From positions 1 through 64,000 of the forward strand of contig NZ_QKZV01000010.1 of the NCBI RefSeq assembly GCF_003254115.1: a DNA stretch of 64,000 nt. The letters run 5' to 3'. The translations under genes were made by a program, and so were the position numbers. Numbering within the stretch: position 1 is the stretch's first letter; every line of letters begins with the position of its first letter. The notes below the pieces were generated by a model. That model had not been told where the DNA came from, ran no database searches, and saw only the letters and a list, made by a program, of their open reading frames with translations. The stretch is from Hydrotalea sandarakina. Its GTDB lineage: Bacteria > Bacteroidota > Bacteroidia > Chitinophagales > Chitinophagaceae. This document shows positions 18,603-26,306 of the stretch, in pieces.

Positions 18603-19031
18603 ATGAAAAAAATGTTGGGATTATTAGCCGGTATTGTGGTTATTGCCGGAACCATTACCGCACAAAAATTAAAAGAAACAGCAGTACCGGCTGCCGTAAA
18701 AGCTTCATTTGCCAAGCATTTTCCGGGCATTAGTGCCAAATGGGAAAAAGAAGATACCCATTACGAAGCAGGCTTTCGCCAAAATGGTAAAGAAATGAGT
18801 GCTTTATTTGATGCCAATGGTAATTTAACCGAAACAGAGGTGGCCATTAAAATATCGGATTTGCCGGCTGCAGTGCTGCAATACATTCAAAAAAATCATT
18901 CAGGCGCAAAAATTAAGGAAGCCTCAAAAATTACATTAGCTGATGGTACTTTACATTATGAGGCTGAAGTAAATGGTCGTGATTTAATTTTTGATGCCAA
19001 CGGCAATTTTATTAAGGCTGTAAAAGCGTAA
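18603..19031 (+). CDS. Small periplasmic PepSY-like (BLIP-fold) protein
   Basis: A 142-residue exported protein. Residues 1-20 form a signal peptide ending TITAQ. The mature part has two similar halves, each with a helix followed by strands: AVKASFAKHFPGISAKWEKE...YEAGF...DANGNL at about 27-75, and AVLQYIQKNHSGAKIKEASK...YEAEV...DANGNF at about 85-138. This is the DUF2874/PepSY-like repeat common in Bacteroidota secreted proteins. The function of such proteins is not established. ATG at 18603 is chosen because it directly begins the signal peptide; the frame stays open upstream but looks non-coding. Confidence 0.8.
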   Translation: MKKMLGLLAGIVVIAGTITAQKLKETAVPAAVKASFAKHFPGISAKWEKEDTHYEAGFRQNGKEMSALFDANGNLTETEVAIKISDLPAAVLQYIQKNHSGAKIKEASKITLADGTLHYEAEVNGRDLIFDANGNFIKAVKA

Positions 19032-19413
19032 ACATTACCCCCCTGCATATACAATCCAATACAAAGGATGCCCATTCTTATAATGTCGGCATCCTTTTGT
19101 TTGATGCTATTGATGTGCTTTTGTCAACCAACAAAAAAATATTTTTTTACTGCATTTTTTGAGCTACGCTCATTTTTTAAATTAGATAGGATTTACCCGC
19201 TTGGGATTTTTTTTGCTATTTGCTCCGTACATGCTCCCATGCAACTACCTATCAACAGCGTTGCGTAACGCTGTTGACCCGAAGCAGTCTCGAAGAAGCT
19301 TCGAATGAGGACAACCTGCAATAGGTTATTTCATACTTTATAGTGATTTATTTTCTCAACAAAAAGAACAGGCAACAAAGCGCTTACATCCCGGCTCTTT
19401 ATGTAAAATTGAC
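19032..19413. other. Intergenic region with clustered inverted repeats
   Basis: No convincing gene was seen. Three short dyads cluster here: TGAGC/GCTCA near 19159-19171, a perfect 10-bp arm palindrome CAACAGCGTT-gcgt-AACGCTGTTG at 19253-19276, and TCGAAG/CTTCGA at 19290-19304. An open frame at 19068-19268 lacks protein-like composition and is not called. The stretch could be a decayed mobile element or structured RNA. Confidence 0.45.
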
Positions 19414-19833
19414 ATGATGAAAAAATGGGTATTTGTTATTGGTGCATTGTTCATAATTGCGATAGCATGCAAAAAAAGCAACAACACATCTCCTGCTTTT
19501 ATCGGCGCCTGGCAATGGCAATATTCTGTTGGGGGTATTAATGTTCAAACAATTAGTGCGGGCTCTGCCACAGTGGTTATTCAATTTAAAAGCGACTCAA
19601 CTTACCGTATACTCCGGAATGATACTTTAATGGATAGTGGCGTATTTCAGGTAAGTGTCAATTCGAATGGACAACAAATTTTGAAATTATCGGGAATAGT
19701 GCATACACCTATTTTTTCCATGCCTAACGGACTGGCATTTGTTATTCAGCAAAATCAACTGATAGCAGAAGATTATTTGGTAGCTGATGGATTTAAGCAC
19801 TATTTTAAATACTATCCCTATTATGTTTTATAA
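19414..19833 (+). CDS. Putative lipoprotein of unknown function
   Basis: A 139-residue protein with a lipoprotein signal: a hydrophobic stretch ending IAIAC, with the lipid cysteine near residue 19, followed by KKSNN. The mature part is beta-rich (GAWQWQYSVGG, VVIQFKSDSTYRI, LKLSGIVHTPIF) and resembles the small lipocalin-like lipoproteins often seen in Bacteroidota, but I do not recognise a specific family. Two ATGs in tandem begin the frame at 19414. There is no operon partner. Confidence 0.7.
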   Translation: MMKKWVFVIGALFIIAIACKKSNNTSPAFIGAWQWQYSVGGINVQTISAGSATVVIQFKSDSTYRILRNDTLMDSGVFQVSVNSNGQQILKLSGIVHTPIFSMPNGLAFVIQQNQLIAEDYLVADGFKHYFKYYPYYVL

Positions 19834-20159
19834 TTAAACACTTTCTGTTTACTGATACATCTCATAGTTTTATTTTGCTTCAACCTGAAAAAAGAGTTGG
19901 CTAATCAGGTATAACTATAGCTGCACTAATAAACTTAACAGTGCAGTTAATGAACCCACTTATATGTTTAAATAATTGCATTTATTTACTGCTGCTTATT
20001 CGTTTTTATTCCGTTATTTTTTATTATGTAAACGCCTACAATACTGTGCGGATTTGGGTAGGTCATAATAATTATTTATTTTTCTTATTAAAAACTTAAA
20101 TAAAATATTATGATTGAACTGCTTCATTTTTGCACCGCAAATAACTAAACATAACCACT
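19834..20159. other. Intergenic region upstream of icd
   Basis: Non-coding. It contains a 7-bp dyad CTGCACT (19921-19927) / AGTGCAG (19940-19946) without a T-run. A near-match to the -7 element, CATTTTTG (20125-20132), lies 27 bp before the icd start, but no -33 box is properly spaced. Nothing else stands out. Confidence 0.4.
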
Positions 20160-21596
20160 ATGACAAGAATTACAGTTGCAAAGGGCGATGGCATTGGCCC
20201 GGAAATTATGGATGCCACTTTAAAAATTATTTTGGCAGCCGGTGCAAAAATTGAAATGGATTTTATTGAAGTTGGTGAGAAGGTTTACCTGGCAGGTAAC
20301 ACTGCCGGTATTGCCCCTGAAGCATGGGATATTATTCGCCGGAACAAAGTTTTTTTAAAAGCCCCTATTACAACACCACAAGGTGGTGGTTACAAAAGCT
20401 TGAATGTAACTACCCGTAAATTTTTAGGATTATACGCCAACGTACGTCCTTGTGTAAGCTTGCATCCTTTTGTAAGTACAAAGCATCCGCAAATGGATGT
20501 GGTAATTGTACGTGAAAATGAAGAAGACTTATACGCCGGCATTGAACACCAGCAAACCAATGAAGTGGTGCAGTGTTTAAAATTAATCAGCAGACCCGGC
20601 TGCGAAAAAATTGTTCGCTATGCTTTTGAATATGCCAAACAACAAGGCAGAAAAAAAGTTACTTGTTTTACCAAGGATAACATTATGAAACAAACCGATG
20701 GTTTATTCCATCAGGTATTTGATGAAATTGCGAAGGAATATCCCAATATTGAAAACGAGCATTGGATTATTGATATTGGTGCTGCTAAAATGGCCGATAC
20801 ACCTGAAGCCTTCGATGTAATTGTAATGCCCAACTTATATGGCGATGTATTAAGCGATGTGGCAGCACAAATTGCAGGTTCCGTAGGTTTAGCAGGCTCT
20901 GCAAATATTGGCGAAGAGTGTGCCATGTTTGAGGCTATACATGGCTCAGCACCCAGAAGAGCCGGTCAAAATTTAGCTAACCCATCGGGCTTGCTGCAAG
21001 GTGCTATTATGATGTTGAATCACATTGGCCAAACCGATGTAGCTGAAAAAGTTCAAAATGCCTGGTTAACCACCATTGAAGAAGGAATACATACTTACGA
21101 TATTTACAAAGAAGGAGTAAGCAAACAAAAAGTAGGCACCAGCCAGTTTGCCGATGCCGTAATTGCTAACCTGGGTAAAACACCTAAAATTTTAAAAGCA
21201 GTAAGTTACGCCAATAGTGCTACGTTACATCTTCCTGCTTACCAACGTAAAGCACCTGCAGAAAAAACTTTGGTAGGTGTAGATGTTTTTGTTGACTGGC
21301 AGGGAACTGACCCCAATACATTAGCGGAAATGCTGAAAAAAATTCAGTTGAACGGAGTGGAATTAACCATGATTACCAATAGGGGTATTAAAGTATGGCC
21401 CAATGGTTTTAAAGAAACATTTTGCACCGACCACTGGCGTTGTCGTTTCAAACCCACTGCCGGCAATAGCTTCAATAAAGAAAACATTATTCAATTGTTG
21501 CAAAATGCCGTACAGCAAAAAATTGATGTTATTAAAACCGAAAACCTGTACGCATTTAACGGTAAAGATGCTTATTCATTAGGTCAGGGACAATAA
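20160..21596 (+). CDS. icd: Isocitrate dehydrogenase, NADP-type with C-terminal extension
   Basis: This enzyme oxidises isocitrate to 2-oxoglutarate in the TCA cycle. The 478-residue protein is of the Thermus-type IDH group. The catalytic domain covers about 1-335 (GDGIGPEIM at the start, ITTPQGGGYKSLNV, VRENEEDLYAGIEH, MPNLYGDVLSDVAAQIAGSVG). A C-terminal extension follows at about 355-475. The cofactor loop reads HGSAPRRAGQN; basic residues here favour NADP over NAD. It is the first gene of a tight plus-strand unit continuing with small unknown proteins. Confidence 0.92.
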   Translation: MTRITVAKGDGIGPEIMDATLKIILAAGAKIEMDFIEVGEKVYLAGNTAGIAPEAWDIIRRNKVFLKAPITTPQGGGYKSLNVTTRKFLGLYANVRPCVSLHPFVSTKHPQMDVVIVRENEEDLYAGIEHQQTNEVVQCLKLISRPGCEKIVRYAFEYAKQQGRKKVTCFTKDNIMKQTDGLFHQVFDEIAKEYPNIENEHWIIDIGAAKMADTPEAFDVIVMPNLYGDVLSDVAAQIAGSVGLAGSANIGEECAMFEAIHGSAPRRAGQNLANPSGLLQGAIMMLNHIGQTDVAEKVQNAWLTTIEEGIHTYDIYKEGVSKQKVGTSQFADAVIANLGKTPKILKAVSYANSATLHLPAYQRKAPAEKTLVGVDVFVDWQGTDPNTLAEMLKKIQLNGVELTMITNRGIKVWPNGFKETFCTDHWRCRFKPTAGNSFNKENIIQLLQNAVQQKIDVIKTENLYAFNGKDAYSLGQGQ

Positions 21597-21622
21597 TTCC
21601 ATCACTCATTAAATGTCATACC

Positions 21623-21865
21623 ATGCAAATACAATTAATACAAGGTGAATTCAATAGCCGAGAGGCACTTGAATTGATAAGCAAAATGATTCAAACTAAA
21701 ATTGCTTATCATGAAAATAAAATCAGCAGCCATTTAAATGAAGAGGATATTAAATACCGCGAAACAAAAATTAAGTTTCTTCAAAATGAATTAATGCAGG
21801 TGCGTAGTGCCCTCATTAATGCCAATAAAAATGTAGTACTGAATGCCAATTTACAAATTGCATAA
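21623..21865 (+). CDS. Small helical protein of unknown function, paralogue of 22034-22315
   Basis: An 80-residue, probably helical cytoplasmic protein. It begins IQLIQGEFNSREALELI and ends VVLNANLQIA, with a charged helix between. The same framework (LI-x-G-x-F-x3-EA-x-EL ... KI-x2-H ... L-x-N-x-L ... AN-x-x-I) appears in the 93-residue protein two genes downstream, so the two look like tandem paralogues. It lies 26 bp after icd. I do not know a function for the family. Confidence 0.75.
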   Translation: MQIQLIQGEFNSREALELISKMIQTKIAYHENKISSHLNEEDIKYRETKIKFLQNELMQVRSALINANKNVVLNANLQIA

Positions 21866-22050
21866 TGTTTTTACAGAATAATATATTGGCTGTTCTATAC
21901 TTATTACTTGCCGGAATAAGTGTTTATTTGGCTTTTGTTACTAACGATGTGTTATACACTGCATGTTATAAAGCATTAGCCTTACTGACTCTTATTTCGG
22001 CTATTAAAATATTAACGAATAAAATTACCGGCAATGGAAAATACTTTTAA
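21865..22050 (+). CDS. Small two-span membrane protein of unknown function
   Basis: A 61-residue hydrophobic protein with two likely membrane helices (about 8-27 and 32-52) joined by a short loop (VTNDVLYTA). The ATG overlaps the previous stop by one base (TAATG), and the end overlaps the next gene by 17 bp, so all three are probably translated together. No family was recognised. Confidence 0.7.
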   Translation: MFLQNNILAVLYLLLAGISVYLAFVTNDVLYTACYKALALLTLISAIKILTNKITGNGKYF

Positions 22051-22315
22051 GTTAATTGATGGTACATTTAAAGCAGAAGAAGCCAAAGAGTTATTAACCA
22101 ATTTGTATTCCGATAAAATTCAATTTCACAGTAGAAAAAGTTTTAGCATGCAGGAACGATTTGGCCACCCGGACGAGGCTTCATTAAAACGTATTCCTGA
22201 GTTAAAAAACACATTGAATGATATATGTACTATGCTGAATCAATTACAGAACAGCACAGCTACTTTACATATTCAAGCCAATATTGTTATTAAAGCAAAT
22301 GAAGAAAGTAAATAA
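22034..22315 (+). CDS. Small helical protein of unknown function, paralogue of 21623-21865
   Basis: A 93-residue protein sharing the framework of the 80-residue protein upstream: KLIDGTFKAEEAKELL at the start, KIQFH in the first helix, and ATLHIQANIVI at the end. A 3-5 residue insertion (around ERFGHPDEA) distinguishes it. It overlaps the membrane protein by 17 bp and the next gene also by 17 bp. Both paralogues flank the two-span membrane protein, which suggests they act together; this is inference. Confidence 0.75.
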   Translation: MENTFKLIDGTFKAEEAKELLTNLYSDKIQFHSRKSFSMQERFGHPDEASLKRIPELKNTLNDICTMLNQLQNSTATLHIQANIVIKANEESK

Positions 22316-23153
22316 TTATTTTATTGGAAGGGATTTGTTAATTGCCACCAAACATGCGAAGGAAAAAGTAATAGCGCCTGTTATTACATCGGCATTGCAA
22401 GTAAAATGTTTTACATTACCGAACCTTGATACTGATTTGTTTGGCACATTTACCGGCGAGGTAGAACGTAAAGATGATCCATTAACCACCGCCCGAAAAA
22501 AATGTTTATATGCCATGGAACAGGCCAATTGCGATTTGGCTATTGCAAGTGAAGGTTCATTTGGCCCTCATCCTTCTTTGTATTTTGTTCCTGCCAATGA
22601 AGAATGGTTAATACTCATTGATAAAAAAAATAATTTCGAAATTGTCGTTCGCGAACTTTCTACACAAACCAATTTTTCCAGCAAAACCATTTCCGATAGA
22701 AATGATTTAATTGAATTTGCAGGGAATATTGGTTTTCCGGGTCACGGCATTATTTTAAAGCATACACTGCATAATACCCTTACGGTTCAAAAAAACTTTT
22801 CCTCTTTACATCATTTGTTGGTTCAATACCATCAAATGATGAATAATGGGGGAATTGTTACTGCTGAAACGGATATGCGTGCCGTGCATAATCCAACCCG
22901 TATGCAGGTTATTGAAAAGGCAGCGCAGCAGTTGGTTAAGAAAATTCAATCGGCTTGCCCATCGTGCGGTGCACCCGGGTATGGTATTGTTGAGGCAAAG
23001 GAAGGATTGCCTTGTGCCTGGTGTTCAACACCTACACATGTTACAATGAGTTATGTGTATGCCTGCCATCAGTGTCATTTTCAGGAAGAAAAACTTTATC
23101 CGCACGGAAAACCTTTGGCCGAACCAATGTATTGCGATATTTGCAATCCATAA
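22299..23153 (+). CDS. DUF6671-type protein with C-terminal zinc ribbon
   Basis: A 284-residue protein. The N-terminal two-thirds has a conserved acid/charged core (GRDLLIATKHAKEKVIAP, DLFGTFTGEVERKDDPL, ASEGSFGPHP). The C-terminal part (about 220-284) has four CxxC-type knuckles: CPSC, CAWC, CHQC and CDIC, so it should bind zinc. It matches what I recall as DUF6671, of unknown function. The ATG at 22299, inside the end of the previous gene, is preferred over an upstream TTG. Confidence 0.8.
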   Translation: MKKVNNYFIGRDLLIATKHAKEKVIAPVITSALQVKCFTLPNLDTDLFGTFTGEVERKDDPLTTARKKCLYAMEQANCDLAIASEGSFGPHPSLYFVPANEEWLILIDKKNNFEIVVRELSTQTNFSSKTISDRNDLIEFAGNIGFPGHGIILKHTLHNTLTVQKNFSSLHHLLVQYHQMMNNGGIVTAETDMRAVHNPTRMQVIEKAAQQLVKKIQSACPSCGAPGYGIVEAKEGLPCAWCSTPTHVTMSYVYACHQCHFQEEKLYPHGKPLAEPMYCDICNP

Positions 23154-23162
23154 GCGGTTTAT

Positions 23163-24128
23163 ATGATAACAACCAATATTGCCCAGGCAAAAGAGGCATT
23201 AATGCAAAATGATGTGGTGGCTATACCAACTGAAACGGTATATGGATTAGCGGGAAATGCCTTTAGTGAAACAGCAGTAAAAAAAATATTTGCTTTAAAA
23301 AAGCGCCCCTTTTATAATCCCTTAATTGTGCATATTGGTTCGGCTGAGCAATTACAGGAAATAGCGCTTGATATACCACCAATGGCTATGCAACTGGCTA
23401 AAGCTTTTTGGCCCGGTCCGCTTACTTTGTTGTTAAAAAAACAGAGCAGCATTCCTGATTTGGTTACTGCCGGCAGTACTATGGTGGCTGTACGCATGCC
23501 TAATCATCCATTAACATTGCAGCTATTGCAAGCATTGCCTTTTCCTTTGGTGGCACCCAGTGCTAATCCGTTCACTAGTATTAGTCCTACCAATGCTTTA
23601 CATGTATATCAATATTTTAAAGAAGAAGTGCCCGTTATATTAGATGGTGGTGCTTGCAGCAAAGGTGTTGAGTCAACTATTGTAGGGTTTGATGAAAAGG
23701 GTCCTGTTCTGTACCGTTTGGGTGCTTTAGCATTGGAAGATATTGAGGCAGTAACGCATATGCCTTTGCGAATTATGAACAACGCCCAACACAATCGTCC
23801 CGATGCGCCGGGCATGTTAGGCCGTCATTATGCACCGCGTACCGTTACTTATTTAACGGATAATGTTGAAGAATTACTGCAACAATTTCAGGGCAAAAAA
23901 ATTGGGTTGTTATTATGGAAAGCAAAAATTAATCCCAATAACCATTACAGTATTTATTATTTATCGGCCAACCAAAATATGGAGGAAGCAACCAGTAATT
24001 TATATGCTTTATTGCACGATTTAGATAAGCAAGAATTAGATGTAATTATTGCCGAGCGTTTGCCCAATGAAGGGTTGGGCAGAACGATTAATGACAGGTT
24101 ACAACGCGCAACCCGGCAAGCAGAATAA
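23163..24128 (+). CDS. tsaC: L-threonylcarbamoyladenylate synthase (Sua5/YwlC type)
   Basis: It makes threonylcarbamoyl-AMP from threonine, bicarbonate and ATP for the t6A37 modification of tRNAs. The 321-residue protein has the YrdC domain (about 1-195; PTETVYGLAGNAF, KKRPFYNPLIVHI, PLVAPSANPFTSISPT, ESTIVGF) plus a smaller C-terminal Sua5 domain (about 205-320). It starts 9 bp after the DUF6671 gene and is the last gene of the unit. Its stop lies 4 bp from the convergent photolyase-like gene. Confidence 0.93.
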   Translation: MITTNIAQAKEALMQNDVVAIPTETVYGLAGNAFSETAVKKIFALKKRPFYNPLIVHIGSAEQLQEIALDIPPMAMQLAKAFWPGPLTLLLKKQSSIPDLVTAGSTMVAVRMPNHPLTLQLLQALPFPLVAPSANPFTSISPTNALHVYQYFKEEVPVILDGGACSKGVESTIVGFDEKGPVLYRLGALALEDIEAVTHMPLRIMNNAQHNRPDAPGMLGRHYAPRTVTYLTDNVEELLQQFQGKKIGLLLWKAKINPNNHYSIYYLSANQNMEEATSNLYALLHDLDKQELDVIIAERLPNEGLGRTINDRLQRATRQAE

Positions 24129-24132
24129 TATA

Positions 24133-25239
24133 TTATGGAAACAGCTTTTCCAATTTTGCAGCTATCTTGTTCCAATAACTAAAAAATGACGGATAAAAAC
24201 CATTGATGTCGGGTATCATAAAAGCGGCAGCCTCAGCAGTTCCCTTATAATGATGGTTAAGCGGATGTTGTTTATAAATAATGCGATTATTGTTGCATTG
24301 CGCATACAATTCATTAAAACTGCCAACAAAAATTTGAAGGTTCGGAATATTTTGTGTTAGCTGCAATGCAAACTGTAAACATTGCTCACTAACAGGATAT
24401 TGTTGAAATATTGCAGGCTCTAATAAAAATACACGATTGGCTTTAGTGCTGCTGTGCCATAAAGGATCAATGTTGTAGTAATTATAAACAAGGGTTGGTA
24501 ATTCCGCATTTATTTGCAAATCAGGTAAGTTGTTGGGTAAAGGCGTTTTTAGTTGTAATGCTTCACGTTGGAGTAATGTATTGGGAATTTCTTTCAAGGG
24601 TAACGCATCATAGCTGACATCTAAATAAGTATTGGTTTGGTATGTGCCTGTGTATTTATTGATGTTTTCCTGATTGGCAACATATTGTTTTTTACTAAAA
24701 GTACCGGCTACCCATTGCCAGCTCAGGGCATTACTTGCCCAATCACCATCCAATAAATAATAATACATCCATTGTGCGGGTTTTAACCAGTGTGTTTGTG
24801 CAATGTTACAGGCTAATGCTGCTGTGTACATGCGGCAATGGTTATGCATATAGCCGGTGTTGTATAATTGTTGAATGCAATCGTCAATGGCAGTTATGCC
24901 GGTTTGGGCATTCACAATAGCTTTAGGAATATCAACGTCAATAAATGCATGTACAGGGGTGTATATATTTTCATTAATACTTTCGCCTTTCGCCAACCAA
25001 ACTTGCTGATAGTAATCGCGCCAGGCCAGTTCTTGTAACAATACTTTACATTGTTGAAAGCTGTAGTTACTTTGTATCAGTTGTTGTAAAACAAATTGTG
25101 TGCTAATAACTCCTCTGGAAATGTAGGGTGATAAATAGGTAACATTGCCATTGAGGTAATTGCGCGTAGAAGCATACGCAACAGGGTTAATGGCTTTTAC
25201 TTTTTTTTCAATTGCTTCAAATTGAGTGCTGAATAACAT
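24133..25239 (-). CDS. Photolyase/cryptochrome-like FAD protein with apparently reversed domain order
   Basis: A 368-residue protein with the FAD-binding domain of photolyases at its N-terminus rather than its C-terminus. Clear motifs are LSPYISRGVIS (36-46), ELAWRDYYQQ (70-79), TGITAIDDCIQQL (113-125), GYMHNHCRM (129-137), LLDGDWASNALSWQW (162-176) and NQENINKY (189-196). Residues about 245-350 read as an alpha/beta unit (RVFLLEPAIFQQYPVS, LQIFVGSFNEL) resembling the antenna-type domain that normally precedes the FAD domain. DNA repair or light sensing is possible. It starts where the DUF2805 gene stops and ends 4 bp from tsaC. Confidence 0.82.
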   Translation of the reverse strand: MLFSTQFEAIEKKVKAINPVAYASTRNYLNGNVTYLSPYISRGVISTQFVLQQLIQSNYSFQQCKVLLQELAWRDYYQQVWLAKGESINENIYTPVHAFIDVDIPKAIVNAQTGITAIDDCIQQLYNTGYMHNHCRMYTAALACNIAQTHWLKPAQWMYYYLLDGDWASNALSWQWVAGTFSKKQYVANQENINKYTGTYQTNTYLDVSYDALPLKEIPNTLLQREALQLKTPLPNNLPDLQINAELPTLVYNYYNIDPLWHSSTKANRVFLLEPAIFQQYPVSEQCLQFALQLTQNIPNLQIFVGSFNELYAQCNNNRIIYKQHPLNHHYKGTAEAAAFMIPDINGFYPSFFSYWNKIAAKLEKLFP

Positions 25240-25508
25240 TATCGTTTGCTGATTTTATTCAAGGTAATTTGGCGTTGTAAATTACTTTTAAACCGTAGCA
25301 TGCCATCGGCTCTTTTCTTTATGTGTTTGTGGCTAATGCCGCTGTTCACTCTTTTACGCCATAACTCAAAACTGCTTCTTTTCAATTCCCTCCGCATTAA
25401 TTGTATCACAGCTTTTTCATCTAAGCCAAATTGATATTTGATGGCTTCAAAGGGTGTACGGTCTTCCCAAGCCATTTCAATAATTCTATCAATGGTAGCT
25501 GCATTCAT
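25239..25508 (-). CDS. DUF2805 / TIGR03643 family protein
   Basis: An 89-residue protein with the family core IDRIIEMAWEDRTPFEAI, then GLDEKAVIQLMRRELK and a basic tail. The family is recurrently found beside photolyase-like genes; its role is unknown. The helix-turn-helix-like middle and basic C-terminus would suit nucleic-acid binding (inference). I chose the ATG at 25508 because it overlaps the stop of the flavin reductase gene as ATGA and starts exactly at the conserved core; an upstream in-frame ATG at 25565 would lie inside that gene. Confidence 0.85.
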   Translation of the reverse strand: MNAATIDRIIEMAWEDRTPFEAIKYQFGLDEKAVIQLMRRELKRSSFELWRKRVNSGISHKHIKKRADGMLRFKSNLQRQITLNKISKR

Positions 25509-25981
25509 ATGGTAATAATCTTTTTTTGTGCTAATAGTTCGGTAGTTAAAATATTGCGCGAACATGATTTGGCATGTAGTACTCTAAATAGGAATAAAGT
25601 ATGGTCGCCCGGTGTGGTAATGGTATTTACTTTTTGTAAATGCACATAAGCAGCGGCTTCTTTCAATACGGTTAAATTATTCCATTCTGCCAGCAAGTAT
25701 TTTTTTTGTAACCATTGCTGCTTATTAAAAGTGCTACCACTTTTTTTTCCCAATGTGCGTACCAAAAAATGCTGCCTGGCTTCCAAAAGGTGTAGTACGG
25801 CTTCGTTGGTTTGCAGCATTCTTTGCAAGGTTTCAGTATGGTGGTATATGGCAATCATATACAATTTTGGCTGCATGCTTACAGCCGAAACATAAGTGCA
25901 AATATTCAGGTTAACAGTCCCTTCCCAATAGGTTGCCAAACTATAAACCGGCAAATTGGGTAAATTCCATGGTCTTTGCAT
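25505..25981 (-). CDS. Flavin reductase-like split-barrel protein
   Basis: A 158-residue protein resembling the flavin reductase domain. Typical positions are the substrate-side segment NLNICTYVSAVSMQPKLYMIAIYH (spanning about 24-47), AVLHLLEARQHFLVRTLGKKSG, and an internal beta-barrel pattern. It would bind FMN or FAD. It is the first gene of a three-gene unit and is coupled by ATGA overlap to the DUF2805 gene. Supplying reduced flavin to the photolyase-like partner is plausible but inferred. Confidence 0.75.
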   Translation of the reverse strand: MQRPWNLPNLPVYSLATYWEGTVNLNICTYVSAVSMQPKLYMIAIYHHTETLQRMLQTNEAVLHLLEARQHFLVRTLGKKSGSTFNKQQWLQKKYLLAEWNNLTVLKEAAAYVHLQKVNTITTPGDHTLFLFRVLHAKSCSRNILTTELLAQKKIITI

Positions 25982-26306
25982 AAGCTGATAAACCGGTTAC
26001 ATTTCAATTAAAAAAAGCATGATGCATTAACCCCAATTCCTTAAAAATGTTCACATTTTAAAAATTTAATTTATAAAAATGCCTTGTTTTGAGGGGGTAA
26101 TTTCATTTTTGAGTATCCCTTTTTAAAAAAGAAATAAAAGGTTTAAGGGCTAATTTTTTGAATGCAATGCAATAAACCACAATGTTTACCGGTAGTGTAT
26201 ATATTTTTTTTACTGCTTATTTGTTTTTTGCTAAATTGGGGCTGTAACGATTATTATGTTGAAATATGCACGAATAGGGTGCAATCCAATCCTATAAGAA
26301 AAGATT
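25982..26306. other. Divergent intergenic region
   Basis: These 325 bp separate the minus-strand flavin/photolyase unit from the plus-strand multi-PAS kinase and should hold both promoters. The stretch is very AT-rich. I saw no exact TAnnTTTG with a spaced TTTG for either strand, and no gene. An open frame beginning at 26162 is not protein-like. Confidence 0.4.

Noticed and set aside
19068-19268. 66-codon open frame in the gap after the PepSY-like gene
   Set aside because: It lacks a plausible start context and runs into the palindromic repeats; it has no recognisable features beyond chance hydrophobicity.
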